Shown here: in pieces, positions 46,487 through 54,839 of the stretch | How the letters are laid out: each line of letters starts with the position of its first letter | Numbering within the stretch: position 1 is the first letter of the stretch | From: Herbaspirillum sp. 3R11 | GTDB taxonomy: Bacteria > Pseudomonadota > Gammaproteobacteria > Burkholderiales > Burkholderiaceae_D | Length of the DNA: 64,000 nucleotides | Reading direction: 5' to 3' | NCBI RefSeq assembly: GCF_004563925.1 | Contig: NZ_SPNJ01000001.1 | Coordinates: forward strand, 1,364,001 to 1,428,000 | Position numbers and translations under genes: made by a program | The notes under the pieces: model-generated | What the model was told of the DNA's origin: nothing | Database searches by the model: none | What the model saw: the letters and a program-made list of their open reading frames with translations, nothing else

Positions 46487-47770
46487 TCAAACGCTCAATC
46501 GCAAGGCCAGTGCGGACAGCGTCACCAGCAGCACCGGAATCGTCAGCATGGCGCCGACGCGGAAATAGTAGCCCCACGAAATCCGGATTTCCTTGGCGGC
46601 AAGCACGTGCAGCCACAACAGTGTCGCCAGGCTGCCGATCGGCGTGATCTTCGGCCCCAGATCGCTGCCGATGACGTTGGCGTAAATCATGGCCTCCTTG
46701 ACGACGCCTTGGGCGGTCGCAGCGTCGATCGACAATGCGCCGACCAGGACCGTCGGCATGTTGTTCATGATCGACGAGAGCAAGGCGGTCAACAAGCCGG
46801 TGCCGATGGCGGCGCCCCACACCCCCTGCTGCGCGAAGCCATTCAACAGCCCCGTGAGATATCCCGTCAGCCCCGCATTGCGCAGTCCGTAGACCACCAG
46901 GTACATCCCCAGCGAGAAGAAGACGATCTGCCACGGTGCGCCTTTGATCACTTCCCGGGTCGAGATCCTGTGGCCTTTTGCTGCGACAGCCAGCAGGATC
47001 AGCGCGCCGACTGCCGCGATAACGCTGATCGGCACGCCCCGGTCTTCGATCCAGAAAAAACCGATCAGCAACAGGCCGAGAACCCACCAGCCTGCGATGA
47101 AGGTCGCGCGATCACGGATGGCCTCCGCCGGCTTCTTCAGCTGTCCGAGGTCGTAACCGGCCGGGATGTCGCGACGGAAATACAGATAAAGCACCAGCAA
47201 CGTCGCCATCACCGAAACAGCATTGACCGGGACCATGACGGCGGCGTACTGCGTAAAGCCGATTTTAAAAAAGTCGGCTGACACGATATTCACCAGATTC
47301 GACACCACCAGCGGCAGGCTCGCGGTGTCGGCAATGAAGCCGGCCGCCATGACGAACGCCAGCGTGGCTTGCGACGAAAACCTCAACGCCAGCAACATGG
47401 CGACGACAATCGGCGTCAGGATAAGCGCCGCGCCGTCGTTCGCGAACAGCGCCGAGACCGCCGCGCCAAGCAGCACAAGAAGGACAAACAATTTGCGGCC
47501 GCTGCCGCCGCCCCAGCGGGCGACATGCAGCGCCGCCCATTCGAACAAGCCGGCTTTGTCCAGCAGCAGGCTGATGACAATGATGGCGATGAAAGCGCCG
47601 GTGGCATTCCAGACGATGTGCCACACCACCGGAATATCGGATAACTGAATCACGCCGCACGCCAACGCCGCCAAGGCGCCGGCGCAAGCGCTCCAGCCTA
47701 TGCCGAGTCCGCGCGGTTGCCAGATGACGAACACCAGCGTCAGCAGGAAGATGGAGAAAGCAATGAGCAT
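46487..47770 (-). CDS. arsB: Arsenite efflux permease ArsB
   Basis: This 427-residue inner-membrane protein has about 12 transmembrane segments and ArsB signatures ([18 protein letters not shown], the [22 protein letters not shown] region and [20 protein letters not shown]). It exports arsenite and antimonite. It follows arsR by 52 bp and precedes the MFS gene by 2 bp. No ArsA ATPase is present, so it works as a secondary transporter. Confidence 0.96.
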   Translation of the reverse strand: MLIAFSIFLLTLVFVIWQPRGLGIGWSACAGALAALACGVIQLSDIPVVWHIVWNATGAFIAIIVISLLLDKAGLFEWAALHVARWGGGSGRKLFVLLVLLGAAVSALFANDGAALILTPIVVAMLLALRFSSQATLAFVMAAGFIADTASLPLVVSNLVNIVSADFFKIGFTQYAAVMVPVNAVSVMATLLVLYLYFRRDIPAGYDLGQLKKPAEAIRDRATFIAGWWVLGLLLIGFFWIEDRGVPISVIAAVGALILLAVAAKGHRISTREVIKGAPWQIVFFSLGMYLVVYGLRNAGLTGYLTGLLNGFAQQGVWGAAIGTGLLTALLSSIMNNMPTVLVGALSIDAATAQGVVKEAMIYANVIGSDLGPKITPIGSLATLLWLHVLAAKEIRISWGYYFRVGAMLTIPVLLVTLSALALRLSV

Positions 47771-47822
47771 GTTGTCTCTGTTTCTTGGCTATTCTTGGCT
47801 ATGTGTGAACGGACGTCGCCGC

Positions 47823-48155
47823 CTACTTTGCTTCCACTACGGGACAGCACTCCTGTACCGGCGAACACACATTGCCGCCGCAGCAGTTCTCGGTGAGGAA
47901 GCCGAGCAAGCCGTTCATCCTGTCAAAATTCGCCGAATAGATGACGAAGCGCCCTTCGCTGCGGGCGGTGACCAGGCCGGCGTGCGACAGCTCTTTCATG
48001 TGGAAGGACAAGGCTGACGGCGCCACTTCAAGTTGCTCGGCGATCTTGCTGGCGGCCATGCCTTCCGGGCCTACCTGAACCAACAGGCGGAACGCGGCGA
48101 GGCGCGACTCCTGAGCGAGCGCTGCCAGCGCGATGATGGCGGTCTTGTTGTCCAT
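47823..48155 (-). CDS. arsR: ArsR family arsenic-responsive repressor
   Basis: The start at 48155 follows an aggag site and gives 110 residues. A winged helix-turn-helix (KIAEQLEVAPSALSFHMKELSHAGLV) is followed by a C-terminal cysteine cluster NCCGGNVCSPVQECC. The classical CVC motif in the DNA-binding helix is missing, so arsenite is probably sensed by the C-terminal cysteines. A perfect palindrome 12 bp upstream is its probable operator. Confidence 0.94.
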   Translation of the reverse strand: MDNKTAIIALAALAQESRLAAFRLLVQVGPEGMAASKIAEQLEVAPSALSFHMKELSHAGLVTARSEGRFVIYSANFDRMNGLLGFLTENCCGGNVCSPVQECCPVVEAK

Positions 48156-48166
48156 GGAGACTCCTA

Positions 48167-48206
48167 TCAATACAATAATTCAATTATTATTGAATTATTG
48201 TATTGA
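48167..48206. promoter_or_regulatory. Perfect inverted repeat, probable ArsR operator
   Basis: Two 18-bp arms (48167-48184, TCAATACAATAATTCAAT, and its exact complement at 48189-48206) flank a 4-bp TATT centre. It starts 12 bp before the arsR start codon, where a repressor would block its own promoter. ATTCAAT..ATTGAAT half-sites fit ArsR/SmtB operators. Confidence 0.88.
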
Positions 48207-48260
48207 TGCAAGCAGCATGCTCATCGGGACGTCCGGGCACACCGATTAACCACGTCCCGC

Positions 48261-48274
48261 TTGATCCAGATCAA
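48261..48274 (+). promoter_or_regulatory. FNR-type site before fnr
   Basis: TTGATCCAGATCAA matches the FNR/ANR consensus TTGAT-N4-ATCAA in all ten defined positions. It is 94 bp before the fnr start codon, suggesting autoregulation. It is also 106 bp upstream of arsR in the opposite direction. Confidence 0.8.
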
Positions 48275-48368
48275 GGAGTGTCCAGAAACCCCGCCGTACG
48301 CTGTCTTCCGGGCTTTGCCCTGCGCTATATTGGGCAAAACAACGACAGGCGTCCACACGTCCACAGCC

Positions 48369-49133
48369 ATGAGCGAGCTTCAACAGATCCAGCGGCCCCT
48401 GCCGCCGCCCCTCCACGCGATGAAGACCAGTTGCGTCAATTGCAGCATGCACCAGCTGTGCCTGCCGATGGGACTGGATGACTCCGACATGAACCGGCTC
48501 GACCAGATCATCGGCCGGCGTCGCCGGGTGGCGCGCGGCGAGAGCCTGTATCGCATGGACGACCCGTTCAAGAACCTGTATGCAATCCGGCTCGGGCATT
48601 TCAAGACTTACCAGCTCAATGCCGGCGGCGAACAGCAGATCACCGGCTTCCAGATGGCCGGCGAACTGATGGGCATGGACGCCATCAGCACCGACAAGCA
48701 TCATTGCGACGTCGCCGCGCTGGAAGACAGCGAGGTGTGCGAAATTCCGTTCCAGCGACTGGAAGAATTATTCGGCGTGATCCCGATGCTGCTGCGCCAT
48801 TTCCACCGCATCATGAGCCAGGAAATCACACGCGAGCAGAACGCCATGCTCCTGCTCGGCAACATGCGCGCGGAACAGCGCTTCGCCGCTTTCCTGATCA
48901 ACCTGTCGTCGCGCTATGCGGCGCGCGGCTATTCTTCCACTAGCTTCCAGCTGCGCATGTCTCGCGAAGACATCGGCAACTACCTCGGCCTGACCATCGA
49001 AAGCATCAGCCGGCTGGTCTCCAAGTTCCGCAAACTCGGCTGGCTCGGCGTCGACAAGCGCGAGATCCAGCTGCTCGACCCGGTCCGCATCAAGGCTCTT
49101 GCCGCCGGGACTGAGACTTGTCCGATGGTCTGA
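48369..49133 (+). CDS. fnr: FNR/ANR-type oxygen-responsive regulator
   Basis: The start at 48369 (MSELQQIQRP) gives 254 residues. Four cysteines for a [4Fe-4S] cluster are in place: Cys22, Cys25 and Cys31 (CVNCSMHQLC spacing as in FNR) and Cys124 in VCEIPF. The cyclic-nucleotide-type beta-barrel and dimer helix are followed by a helix-turn-helix with recognition helix TIESISRLVSKF; its E..SR pattern reads TTGAT half-sites. It should activate the neighbouring cco, hemN and ompW genes under low oxygen. Its 3' end overlaps the convergent small membrane gene by 44 bp. Confidence 0.95.
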   Translation: MSELQQIQRPLPPPLHAMKTSCVNCSMHQLCLPMGLDDSDMNRLDQIIGRRRRVARGESLYRMDDPFKNLYAIRLGHFKTYQLNAGGEQQITGFQMAGELMGMDAISTDKHHCDVAALEDSEVCEIPFQRLEELFGVIPMLLRHFHRIMSQEITREQNAMLLLGNMRAEQRFAAFLINLSSRYAARGYSSTSFQLRMSREDIGNYLGLTIESISRLVSKFRKLGWLGVDKREIQLLDPVRIKALAAGTETCPMV

Positions 49134-49359
49134 TCAGGTAGTCGCGCTGGCCCGGCAGGTTAAGCAGGAACGCCAATCCACCCGACAGCGCGCAAAACAG
49201 CCACAGGAAAAAGAATCCCGCCGTATACGCTGCCAGCCGCTCGCGCTGGCTGACGAAATTGAACAGCTCGTCCGGGTCGAACCAGGCAAAGAAGCAGCCC
49301 TCCGCAGCAATCGCCGCCAGGAACGAGGCCCACAGGATATTCGGCACGATGCGCTGCAT
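49090..49359 (-). CDS. Small two-helix membrane protein at the end of the cco cluster
   Basis: The start at 49359 (MQRIVPNILWASFL) follows a strong gaggag ribosome site and gives 89 residues. Two transmembrane segments (about 8-28 and 45-65) flank a short loop, and the C-terminus is basic. It follows ccoH by 29 bp and is transcribed with it, so it may be a cbb3 assembly or stability factor. Its last 44 bp overlap the fnr coding region on the other strand. No known domain is recognised. Confidence 0.72.
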   Translation of the reverse strand: MQRIVPNILWASFLAAIAAEGCFFAWFDPDELFNFVSQRERLAAYTAGFFFLWLFCALSGGLAFLLNLPGQRDYLIRPSDKSQSRRQEP

Positions 49360-49388
49360 GGCAATCTCCTCTTCTTGAATTCCGCTGC

Positions 49389-49907
49389 TCAACTTGCCGC
49401 CGGCTGATCCGCGATCAGGTCCAGCATCCTCTGCTGCGGCCAATGCCAGACGCCGGCCACGCGCCAGTCGCGCGCGTCGTTCTCCAGCAGCACCTGCCAG
49501 CGTGCCAGCTCCAGCATCGGCAAACTGACGCTGAAGTCGCCGTGGGCGTTGGTTTCAAGCGGCAGACGCAAATCTTTTTCAGGCCGGGTCGGATGCGCCA
49601 GGTGCAATTGCAGCTTGCCTTGCAGCGGTCCGGCATCGGTCTTTGCGTTGCCGATCAGTTTTCCCGAGGCGGCGTCATAAGCGAGATGCAGCGCCACGCC
49701 CAGCGAGGTCGCCACACGGTCGCGACGCAAGTCCTGGTTGATGGCGCGGCCCTCCTTGTAATAGTCGCCCACCACCATGGCATCCTCGCGCGTCACCGCC
49801 AGCCAGATCGTGAACGAGCCGGCCACGATCACCAGTGCAGGGCCGAGCATCAGCAGCCAGGGCCAGCGGTGCATGTACCAGGGGCGAAAGGTCGGGGTTG
49901 CCTGCAT
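49389..49907 (-). CDS. ccoH: FixH/CcoH cbb3 oxidase assembly protein
   Basis: The start at 49907 is preferred for its gaggaaa ribosome site; a start at 49928 would give an ATGA overlap with ccoG but no ribosome site. The 172-residue protein has one N-terminal transmembrane segment (about 15-35) and a FixH periplasmic domain (VVGDYYKEGRAINQDLRRD is the family signature). It takes part in maturation of the cbb3 oxidase with CcoI and CcoS. Confidence 0.9.
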   Translation of the reverse strand: MQATPTFRPWYMHRWPWLLMLGPALVIVAGSFTIWLAVTREDAMVVGDYYKEGRAINQDLRRDRVATSLGVALHLAYDAASGKLIGNAKTDAGPLQGKLQLHLAHPTRPEKDLRLPLETNAHGDFSVSLPMLELARWQVLLENDARDWRVAGVWHWPQQRMLDLIADQPAAS

Positions 49908-49924
49908 GATTTTCCTCTTCGGTG

Positions 49925-51313
49925 TCATCGCGGTACGAAGAAGACAGCCGTCTCCTCGACCTGCAATCGTGGATCGTCGACGGCGCTCAACGCGAACGCC
50001 ACCTTGTTGGAGCCGTGCTCGCCCTTGCCGTGCGGCACCCGGACGCGTACCGGGACGGCGCGCGTGGTGGCGCCTTCGATCTCGACTTCCGCCGGCGTCG
50101 CCAGCCTGATGCCGTCAATGCCGTACACCGCGATCTGGAAACGATGCGCGGTCTCGCCGGTATTCATGATCTGCAGCCGGTAGACATTCTCGATCATGCC
50201 GTCTTCGACTTCGCGCGCCATCATGCCGCGATCGCGGATGATGTCGAGCTTGAGCGGCGTGCGCAGCGCCAGCGCGGTGCAGAATCCGGCCACGATCAAC
50301 ACCAGCAGCGCCGTGTAAGCGAGCACGCGCGGCCGTAAGACGCGCCGGCGCATTTCCTGCAGCGACAAATGCAGGGTCAACGCGCGCTCGGTCGAATAGC
50401 GAATCAGTCCGGGCGGCAAGTCGACCTTGGCCATGACCCCGTTGCAGGCGTCGATGCAGGCGGCGCAGCCGATGCATTCGTATTGCAGGCCGTTGCGGAT
50501 GTCGATGCCGGTCGGGCAAACCTGCACGCACATCGAGCAGTCGATGCAATCGCCGGTCTTCTGCGCCGCTTTGGTTTTTGCGCCGCGCGGTTCGCCGCGC
50601 TCGCGGTCATACGTGATGATCAGCGTGTCCTTGTCGATCATCGCGCTCTGGAAGCGGGCGTACGGACACATGTACTTGCACACCTGCTCGCGCATCCAGC
50701 CGGCGTTGCCATAGGTAGCGAAGCTGTAGAACAGGATCCAGAATGTCTCCCACGGCCCCAGCGACAGCGAGGTAACAAGGTGCATCAGGTCGTGGACAGG
50801 TGTGAAATAGCCGACGAAACTGAAGCCGGTCCACAGGGACAACGCAATCCACACTGCGTGTTTGGCGCCCTTCCTGAGCAACTTCTCCGCGCCCCACGGC
50901 TGGCGGTCCAGCCGCATGCGCGCGCTGCGCGTGCCTTCGATGCGTCGCTCTATCCACAGGAACATTTCCGTGTAGACCGTCTGCGGACAGGAGAAACCGC
51001 ACCACACGCGCCCCGCCACTGCCGTAAACAGGAACAGCGCGTAGGCGCAGATGATCAGCAACGCCGCCAGGTAGATGAAATCCTGCGGCCACAGCACGAT
51101 GCCGAAGATGTAGAACTTGCGCGCACCGAGATCGAACAACACCGCCTGCCGCCCGTTCCACTGCAGCCACGGCACGCCGTAGAACACCAGCTGGGTCAGC
51201 CACAGGCAGACCCAGCGCAGGCTGGCGTAGCGCCCCTTGATCTCGCGCGGATAGATGTCCTCGCGGGCGGCGTACATCTTGACGACGGCAATGTCCGGCG
51301 GCGGCTTGTCCAT
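49925..51313 (-). CDS. ccoG: CcoG (RdxA/FixG) polyferredoxin-like membrane protein
   Basis: This 462-residue protein has about five transmembrane segments, two 4Fe-4S clusters (CIDCSMCVQVCPTGIDI and CIGCAACIDACNGVM) and an earlier CGFSCPQTVYTE motif. The C-terminal periplasmic part is an immunoglobulin-like domain. CcoG reduces Cu(II) for delivery to the cbb3 binuclear centre. It follows ccoP by 12 bp. Confidence 0.95.
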   Translation of the reverse strand: MDKPPPDIAVVKMYAAREDIYPREIKGRYASLRWVCLWLTQLVFYGVPWLQWNGRQAVLFDLGARKFYIFGIVLWPQDFIYLAALLIICAYALFLFTAVAGRVWCGFSCPQTVYTEMFLWIERRIEGTRSARMRLDRQPWGAEKLLRKGAKHAVWIALSLWTGFSFVGYFTPVHDLMHLVTSLSLGPWETFWILFYSFATYGNAGWMREQVCKYMCPYARFQSAMIDKDTLIITYDRERGEPRGAKTKAAQKTGDCIDCSMCVQVCPTGIDIRNGLQYECIGCAACIDACNGVMAKVDLPPGLIRYSTERALTLHLSLQEMRRRVLRPRVLAYTALLVLIVAGFCTALALRTPLKLDIIRDRGMMAREVEDGMIENVYRLQIMNTGETAHRFQIAVYGIDGIRLATPAEVEIEGATTRAVPVRVRVPHGKGEHGSNKVAFALSAVDDPRLQVEETAVFFVPR

Positions 51314-51325
51314 GGTCGTGCGTCC

Positions 51326-52264
51326 CTACTTCTGGTCAGCGTTGGACGGCGCGTTCGACAGGCTCCAGACGTAGGAAGCCAGCACGTGTACCTTGGCTTC
51401 GCCGAGGAAACTCTCGAATGCCGGCATGGTGTTGTTGCGGCCCTTGCGGATAGTTTCCATGACGGTTTCGACGCCACCGCCATAGAGCCAGATCTTGTCG
51501 CTCAGGTTGGGCGCACCCAGCGCCTGGTTGCCGGTGCCGCCGGCGCCGTGGCAGCCGGCGCAGACCGCGAACTTGGACTTGCCGAACACCGCCTTGATCG
51601 GATCGTGCGTCGAGTCGGACAAGCTCAATACATAGTGCGCAACGTTCTCGACGTCCTTGTCCGAACCCAGCGCCGCCGCCATCGACGGCATCTGGCCGTT
51701 GCGGCCGTGCAGGATGGTGGTCTTGATCACGTCCGGATCGCCTCCGTACAGCCAGTCCTTGTCGGTCAGGTTGGGAAAGCCCTTGCTGCCGCGCGCGTCG
51801 GAGCCGTGGCATTGCGCGCAATAGGTCAGGAACAGACGTTCGCCCATCACATGCGCCTGCGGATCGGCGGCGACCGTCTTGATGTCTTGCTGCAGGTATT
51901 TGTTGAACAGCGGGCCGTAGTCGGCATCGGCCTTTTTCAACTCGCCCTGGTAGGCCTCGCTGGACTTCCACCCGAGCTTGCCGGCGTACGTACCGAGCCC
52001 CGGATACAGGTACAGGTAGACCAGCGCAAACACGATGGTCAGGTAGAACAGCCACATCCACCAGCGCGGCATGGGTGTGTTGAGCTCGGTCAGGTCGCCG
52101 TCCCAGACATGGCCGGTGGTGCCGACGGTCGCGGGATCCTGGTCGGGCTTCTTCTCGACCTTGACCTTGGATTGCGACCACAGCAGCACGCCGCAGCCGA
52201 TGATGCTGATGATGGTGAGGCTGGTAATGTAGATGTTCCAGAACCCGCTCGTAAAATCAGACAT
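51326..52264 (-). CDS. ccoP: cbb3 cytochrome oxidase subunit III (dihaem cytochrome c)
   Basis: The start at 52264 (MSDFTSGFWNIYI) overlaps ccoQ by 8 bp and gives 312 residues. Two N-terminal transmembrane segments are followed by two cytochrome c domains with haem motifs CAQCH and CAGCH and methionine ligands in GQMPSMA and NNTMPAF. It receives electrons from soluble cytochromes and passes them to CcoO/CcoN. Confidence 0.96.
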   Translation of the reverse strand: MSDFTSGFWNIYITSLTIISIIGCGVLLWSQSKVKVEKKPDQDPATVGTTGHVWDGDLTELNTPMPRWWMWLFYLTIVFALVYLYLYPGLGTYAGKLGWKSSEAYQGELKKADADYGPLFNKYLQQDIKTVAADPQAHVMGERLFLTYCAQCHGSDARGSKGFPNLTDKDWLYGGDPDVIKTTILHGRNGQMPSMAAALGSDKDVENVAHYVLSLSDSTHDPIKAVFGKSKFAVCAGCHGAGGTGNQALGAPNLSDKIWLYGGGVETVMETIRKGRNNTMPAFESFLGEAKVHVLASYVWSLSNAPSNADQK

Positions 52265-52451
52265 GGCGGCTCTCCGAGGCCTCTGCAGCCGGCGCATCCA
52301 GGAAGTCGTCCTCAAACGGAATGCGCGCGGCTTCCGCAAAATCGTCCTCACGGCGCTTGCTGAACGACCACCACAGGATGCCGATGAAGGTGGTCAGGCT
52401 GATCACCGTCATGACGCTGCTGGCCTGGATCGTGAAATTATCGATAGCCAT
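52257..52451 (-). CDS. ccoQ: cbb3 oxidase small subunit CcoQ
   Basis: This 64-residue membrane protein has one transmembrane segment (about 12-30, SVMTVISLTTFIGILWW) and a SKRREDDF cytoplasmic tail typical of CcoQ/FixQ. It stabilises the complex. It lies between ccoO (10-bp gap) and ccoP (8-bp overlap). Confidence 0.93.
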   Translation of the reverse strand: MAIDNFTIQASSVMTVISLTTFIGILWWSFSKRREDDFAEAARIPFEDDFLDAPAAEASESRHV

Positions 52452-52461
52452 ATTGTTTCCC

Positions 52462-53076
52462 CTAGTTTCTTGTCTTGATTTGCGTGCCGAGGCCTTGCAG
52501 GTACGCAACCAGCGCATCTTCCTCGGTCTTGTCGACCAGTTCGGCCGGCGCCGCCTGGATCTCTTCGTCCGTGTACGGCACGCCCAGGCGGTGCAGCGCG
52601 CGCATCTTGGGCTCAATGCTCTTGGGATCGAGCCTGGTCTTCGCCAGCCATGGATAGCCGGGCATGTTCGATTCGGGCACCACGTCGCGCGGATTGTTCA
52701 GGTGGATGCGATGCCATTCGTCACTGTAGCGTGCGCCGACGCGCGCCAGGTCGGGACCGGTGCGCTTGGAGCCCCACTGGAACGGATGATCGTAGACAAA
52801 CTCGCCCGCCACCGAGTAGTGACCGTAGCGCTCGGTCTCGGCGCGGAACGGCCGGATCATCTGCGAGTGGCAGTTGTAGCAGCCTTCGCGGATGTAGACG
52901 TCGCGACCTGCAAGGCGCAGCGGCGAATACGGCTTCAGTCCGGCAACCGGTTCGGTGGTCGAGCGCTGGAAGAACAGCGGCACGATCTCCACCAGACCGC
53001 CGACGCTGACCACCAGCACCACCAGCGCGATCAGCAGCCAGGGATTCTTCTCGATCCATTCATGGGAAAATTTCAT
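52462..53076 (-). CDS. ccoO: cbb3 cytochrome oxidase subunit II (monohaem cytochrome c)
   Basis: The start at 53076 follows a caggagc site and gives 204 residues. One N-terminal transmembrane helix anchors a cytochrome c domain with haem motif CYNCH and the [31 protein letters not shown] region typical of CcoO; the methionine ligand is in ESNMPGYPW. It lies 13 bp after ccoN. Confidence 0.96.
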   Translation of the reverse strand: MKFSHEWIEKNPWLLIALVVLVVSVGGLVEIVPLFFQRSTTEPVAGLKPYSPLRLAGRDVYIREGCYNCHSQMIRPFRAETERYGHYSVAGEFVYDHPFQWGSKRTGPDLARVGARYSDEWHRIHLNNPRDVVPESNMPGYPWLAKTRLDPKSIEPKMRALHRLGVPYTDEEIQAAPAELVDKTEEDALVAYLQGLGTQIKTRN

Positions 53077-53089
53077 TCGATGCTCCTGC

Positions 53090-54529
53090 TCATGCGTGGG
53101 TTGATACGTGATTGGTGGACAATGCCGGGATGCGCGCCTCAACCGGCTGCCCGTCCCGCATGGTCATGAAGGTGTTGTAGGCCATCATCACCATGCCGGT
53201 CAGGTACAACAGGCCTCCGGTGAAGCGCACTACATAGTAGGGATAGGTCGCCTTGACGCCTTCCGCGAAGGTGTAGGTCAGCGTGCCGTCGGCGTTGACC
53301 GCGCGCCACATCAGCCCTTGCATCACGCCGGCGATCCACATCGAGGCGATGTACAGCACCACGCCGATGGTGGCCACCCAGAAATGCAGGTCGACCAGGC
53401 GCACGCTCCACATCTCGCGCTTGCCGGACATGCGCGGGATCAGGTAATAGATCGAACCCATGGTGATGAAGCCGACCCAACCCAATGCCCCTGAATGGAC
53501 GTGGGCGATGCCCCAGTCGGTGTAGTGCGACAAGGAGTTGACGGTCTTGATCGACATCATCGGACCTTCGAAGGTGGCCATGCCGTAGAACGACAGCGAC
53601 ACGATCATGAACTTCAGCAGCGGATCGGAACGCAGCTTGTGCCACGCGCCCGACAGCGTCATGATGCCGTTGATCATCCCGCCCCACGACGGCGCCAGCA
53701 GTATCAGCGAAAACACCATGCCGATCGACTGGGTCCAGTCCGGCAGCGCGGTGTAGTGCAGGTGATGCGGACCGGCCCACATGTAGGTGAAGATCAGCGC
53801 CCAGAAGTGCACGATCGACAGCCGGTACGAATACACCGGACGTTCGGCCTGCTTGGGGATGAAGTAATACACCATGCCGAGATAGCCGGCGGTCAGGATG
53901 AAGCCGACCGCGTTATGGCCGTACCACCACTGGATCATGGCGTCCTGGACACCGGCATAGGCCGAGTAGGACTTCCACATCGACACAGGCATGGCGGCGC
54001 CATTGACGACGTGCAGCAGCGCCACCGCGATGATGTAGGCGCCGAAGAACCAGTTGGCGACGTAGATGTGCCTGACCTTGCGCTTGATCAGCGTACCGAA
54101 AAACACCACCGCGTAACTGACCCACACGACGGTGATCAGCAAGGCGATGGGCCACTCCAGCTCGGCGTATTCCTTGCCGCGCGTGAAGCCCATCGGCAAG
54201 GTGATCGCAGCCGAGACCAGCACCAGTTGCCAGCCCCAAAACGTGAACGCGGCCAGCTTGTCCGAGAACAGCCGGACCTGGCAGGTGCGCTGCACGACGT
54301 AATACGAAGTCGCGAACAGCCCGCAGATGCCGAACGCGAAAATCACCGCGTTGGTGTGCAGAGGCCGCAGGCGACCGTAGGTCAGCCACGCAATGTCGAA
54401 GTTGAGCGCAGGCCACGCCAGCTGCGCTGCGATGAAGACGCCGGCCAGCATGCCGATGACGCCCCACACCACGGTGGCGATCGTGAACTGCTTCACGATC
54501 CTGTAGTTGTAATTGAGTTCTCTGTCCAC
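53090..54529 (-). CDS. ccoN: cbb3 cytochrome oxidase catalytic subunit I
   Basis: This 479-residue haem-copper oxidase subunit has about 12 transmembrane segments and the histidines for haem b and the b3-CuB centre ([25 protein letters not shown] and [11 protein letters not shown]). It reduces oxygen with high affinity at low oxygen. Translation starts with GTG at 54529 after gggagag. An FNR site at 54612-54625 and a hairpin lie in the 107-bp leader region. Confidence 0.97.
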   Translation of the reverse strand: MDRELNYNYRIVKQFTIATVVWGVIGMLAGVFIAAQLAWPALNFDIAWLTYGRLRPLHTNAVIFAFGICGLFATSYYVVQRTCQVRLFSDKLAAFTFWGWQLVLVSAAITLPMGFTRGKEYAELEWPIALLITVVWVSYAVVFFGTLIKRKVRHIYVANWFFGAYIIAVALLHVVNGAAMPVSMWKSYSAYAGVQDAMIQWWYGHNAVGFILTAGYLGMVYYFIPKQAERPVYSYRLSIVHFWALIFTYMWAGPHHLHYTALPDWTQSIGMVFSLILLAPSWGGMINGIMTLSGAWHKLRSDPLLKFMIVSLSFYGMATFEGPMMSIKTVNSLSHYTDWGIAHVHSGALGWVGFITMGSIYYLIPRMSGKREMWSVRLVDLHFWVATIGVVLYIASMWIAGVMQGLMWRAVNADGTLTYTFAEGVKATYPYYVVRFTGGLLYLTGMVMMAYNTFMTMRDGQPVEARIPALSTNHVSTHA

Positions 54530-54548
54530 ACCCTCTCCCGGAATTTTT

Positions 54549-54569
54549 CGCCCATGTCGACCATGGGCG
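54549..54569 (-). other. Hairpin in the ccoN leader
   Basis: A perfect 8-bp stem CGCCCATG / CATGGGCG with a 5-nt loop lies about 20 bp before the ccoN start codon, between the FNR site and the ribosome site. On the transcribed strand it is followed by GAAAAATT. It could protect mRNA or gate translation. Confidence 0.55.
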
Positions 54570-54611
54570 ATGTTGATGGGGAGAGAGTAGTTTTATGGGG
54601 CGCGGCTGTCC

Positions 54612-54625
54612 TTGATGTGCATCAA
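54612..54625. promoter_or_regulatory. FNR-type site before ccoN
   Basis: TTGATGTGCATCAA fits TTGAT-N4-ATCAA perfectly. It sits 83 bp before the ccoN start, and a TAAAAC -10-like element at 54590-54595 is at roughly the spacing of a class II FNR promoter. It would activate ccoNOQP-GH. Confidence 0.88.
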
Positions 54626-54636
54626 AAGGACCGGCA

Positions 54637-54837
54637 TCAATGGGAGACGGCGTCGTCCTTAAGGGGAATTTCACTCGCGGCGGACGATGGCGGCGCCTTG
54701 TCGTCATCCTGCAGGATGCGCCAACCCGGACTCACCAGGTCGTCGAACTGGCCGTCGTCGGACATGCGAAAGAACAGCCAGATCGCCGCGAACACGATGG
54801 CAATGCTGAACGGCACCAGCAGGTAGAGTGCTTCCAT
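54637..54837 (-). CDS. ccoS: cbb3 oxidase maturation protein CcoS
   Basis: This 66-residue protein has one N-terminal transmembrane segment (MEALYLLVPFSIAIVFAAIW) followed by FFRMSDDGQFDDLVSP and a charged tail, the CcoS/FixS pattern. It is needed for cofactor insertion in the cbb3 oxidase. It starts 2 bp after the ccoI stop. Confidence 0.94.
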   Translation of the reverse strand: MEALYLLVPFSIAIVFAAIWLFFRMSDDGQFDDLVSPGWRILQDDDKAPPSSAASEIPLKDDAVSH

Positions 54838-54839
54838 CG

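Noticed and set aside
50369..52363. A 664-codon open frame on the plus strand
   Set aside because: It is the antisense shadow of ccoG and ccoP, both supported by haem and iron-sulfur motifs.
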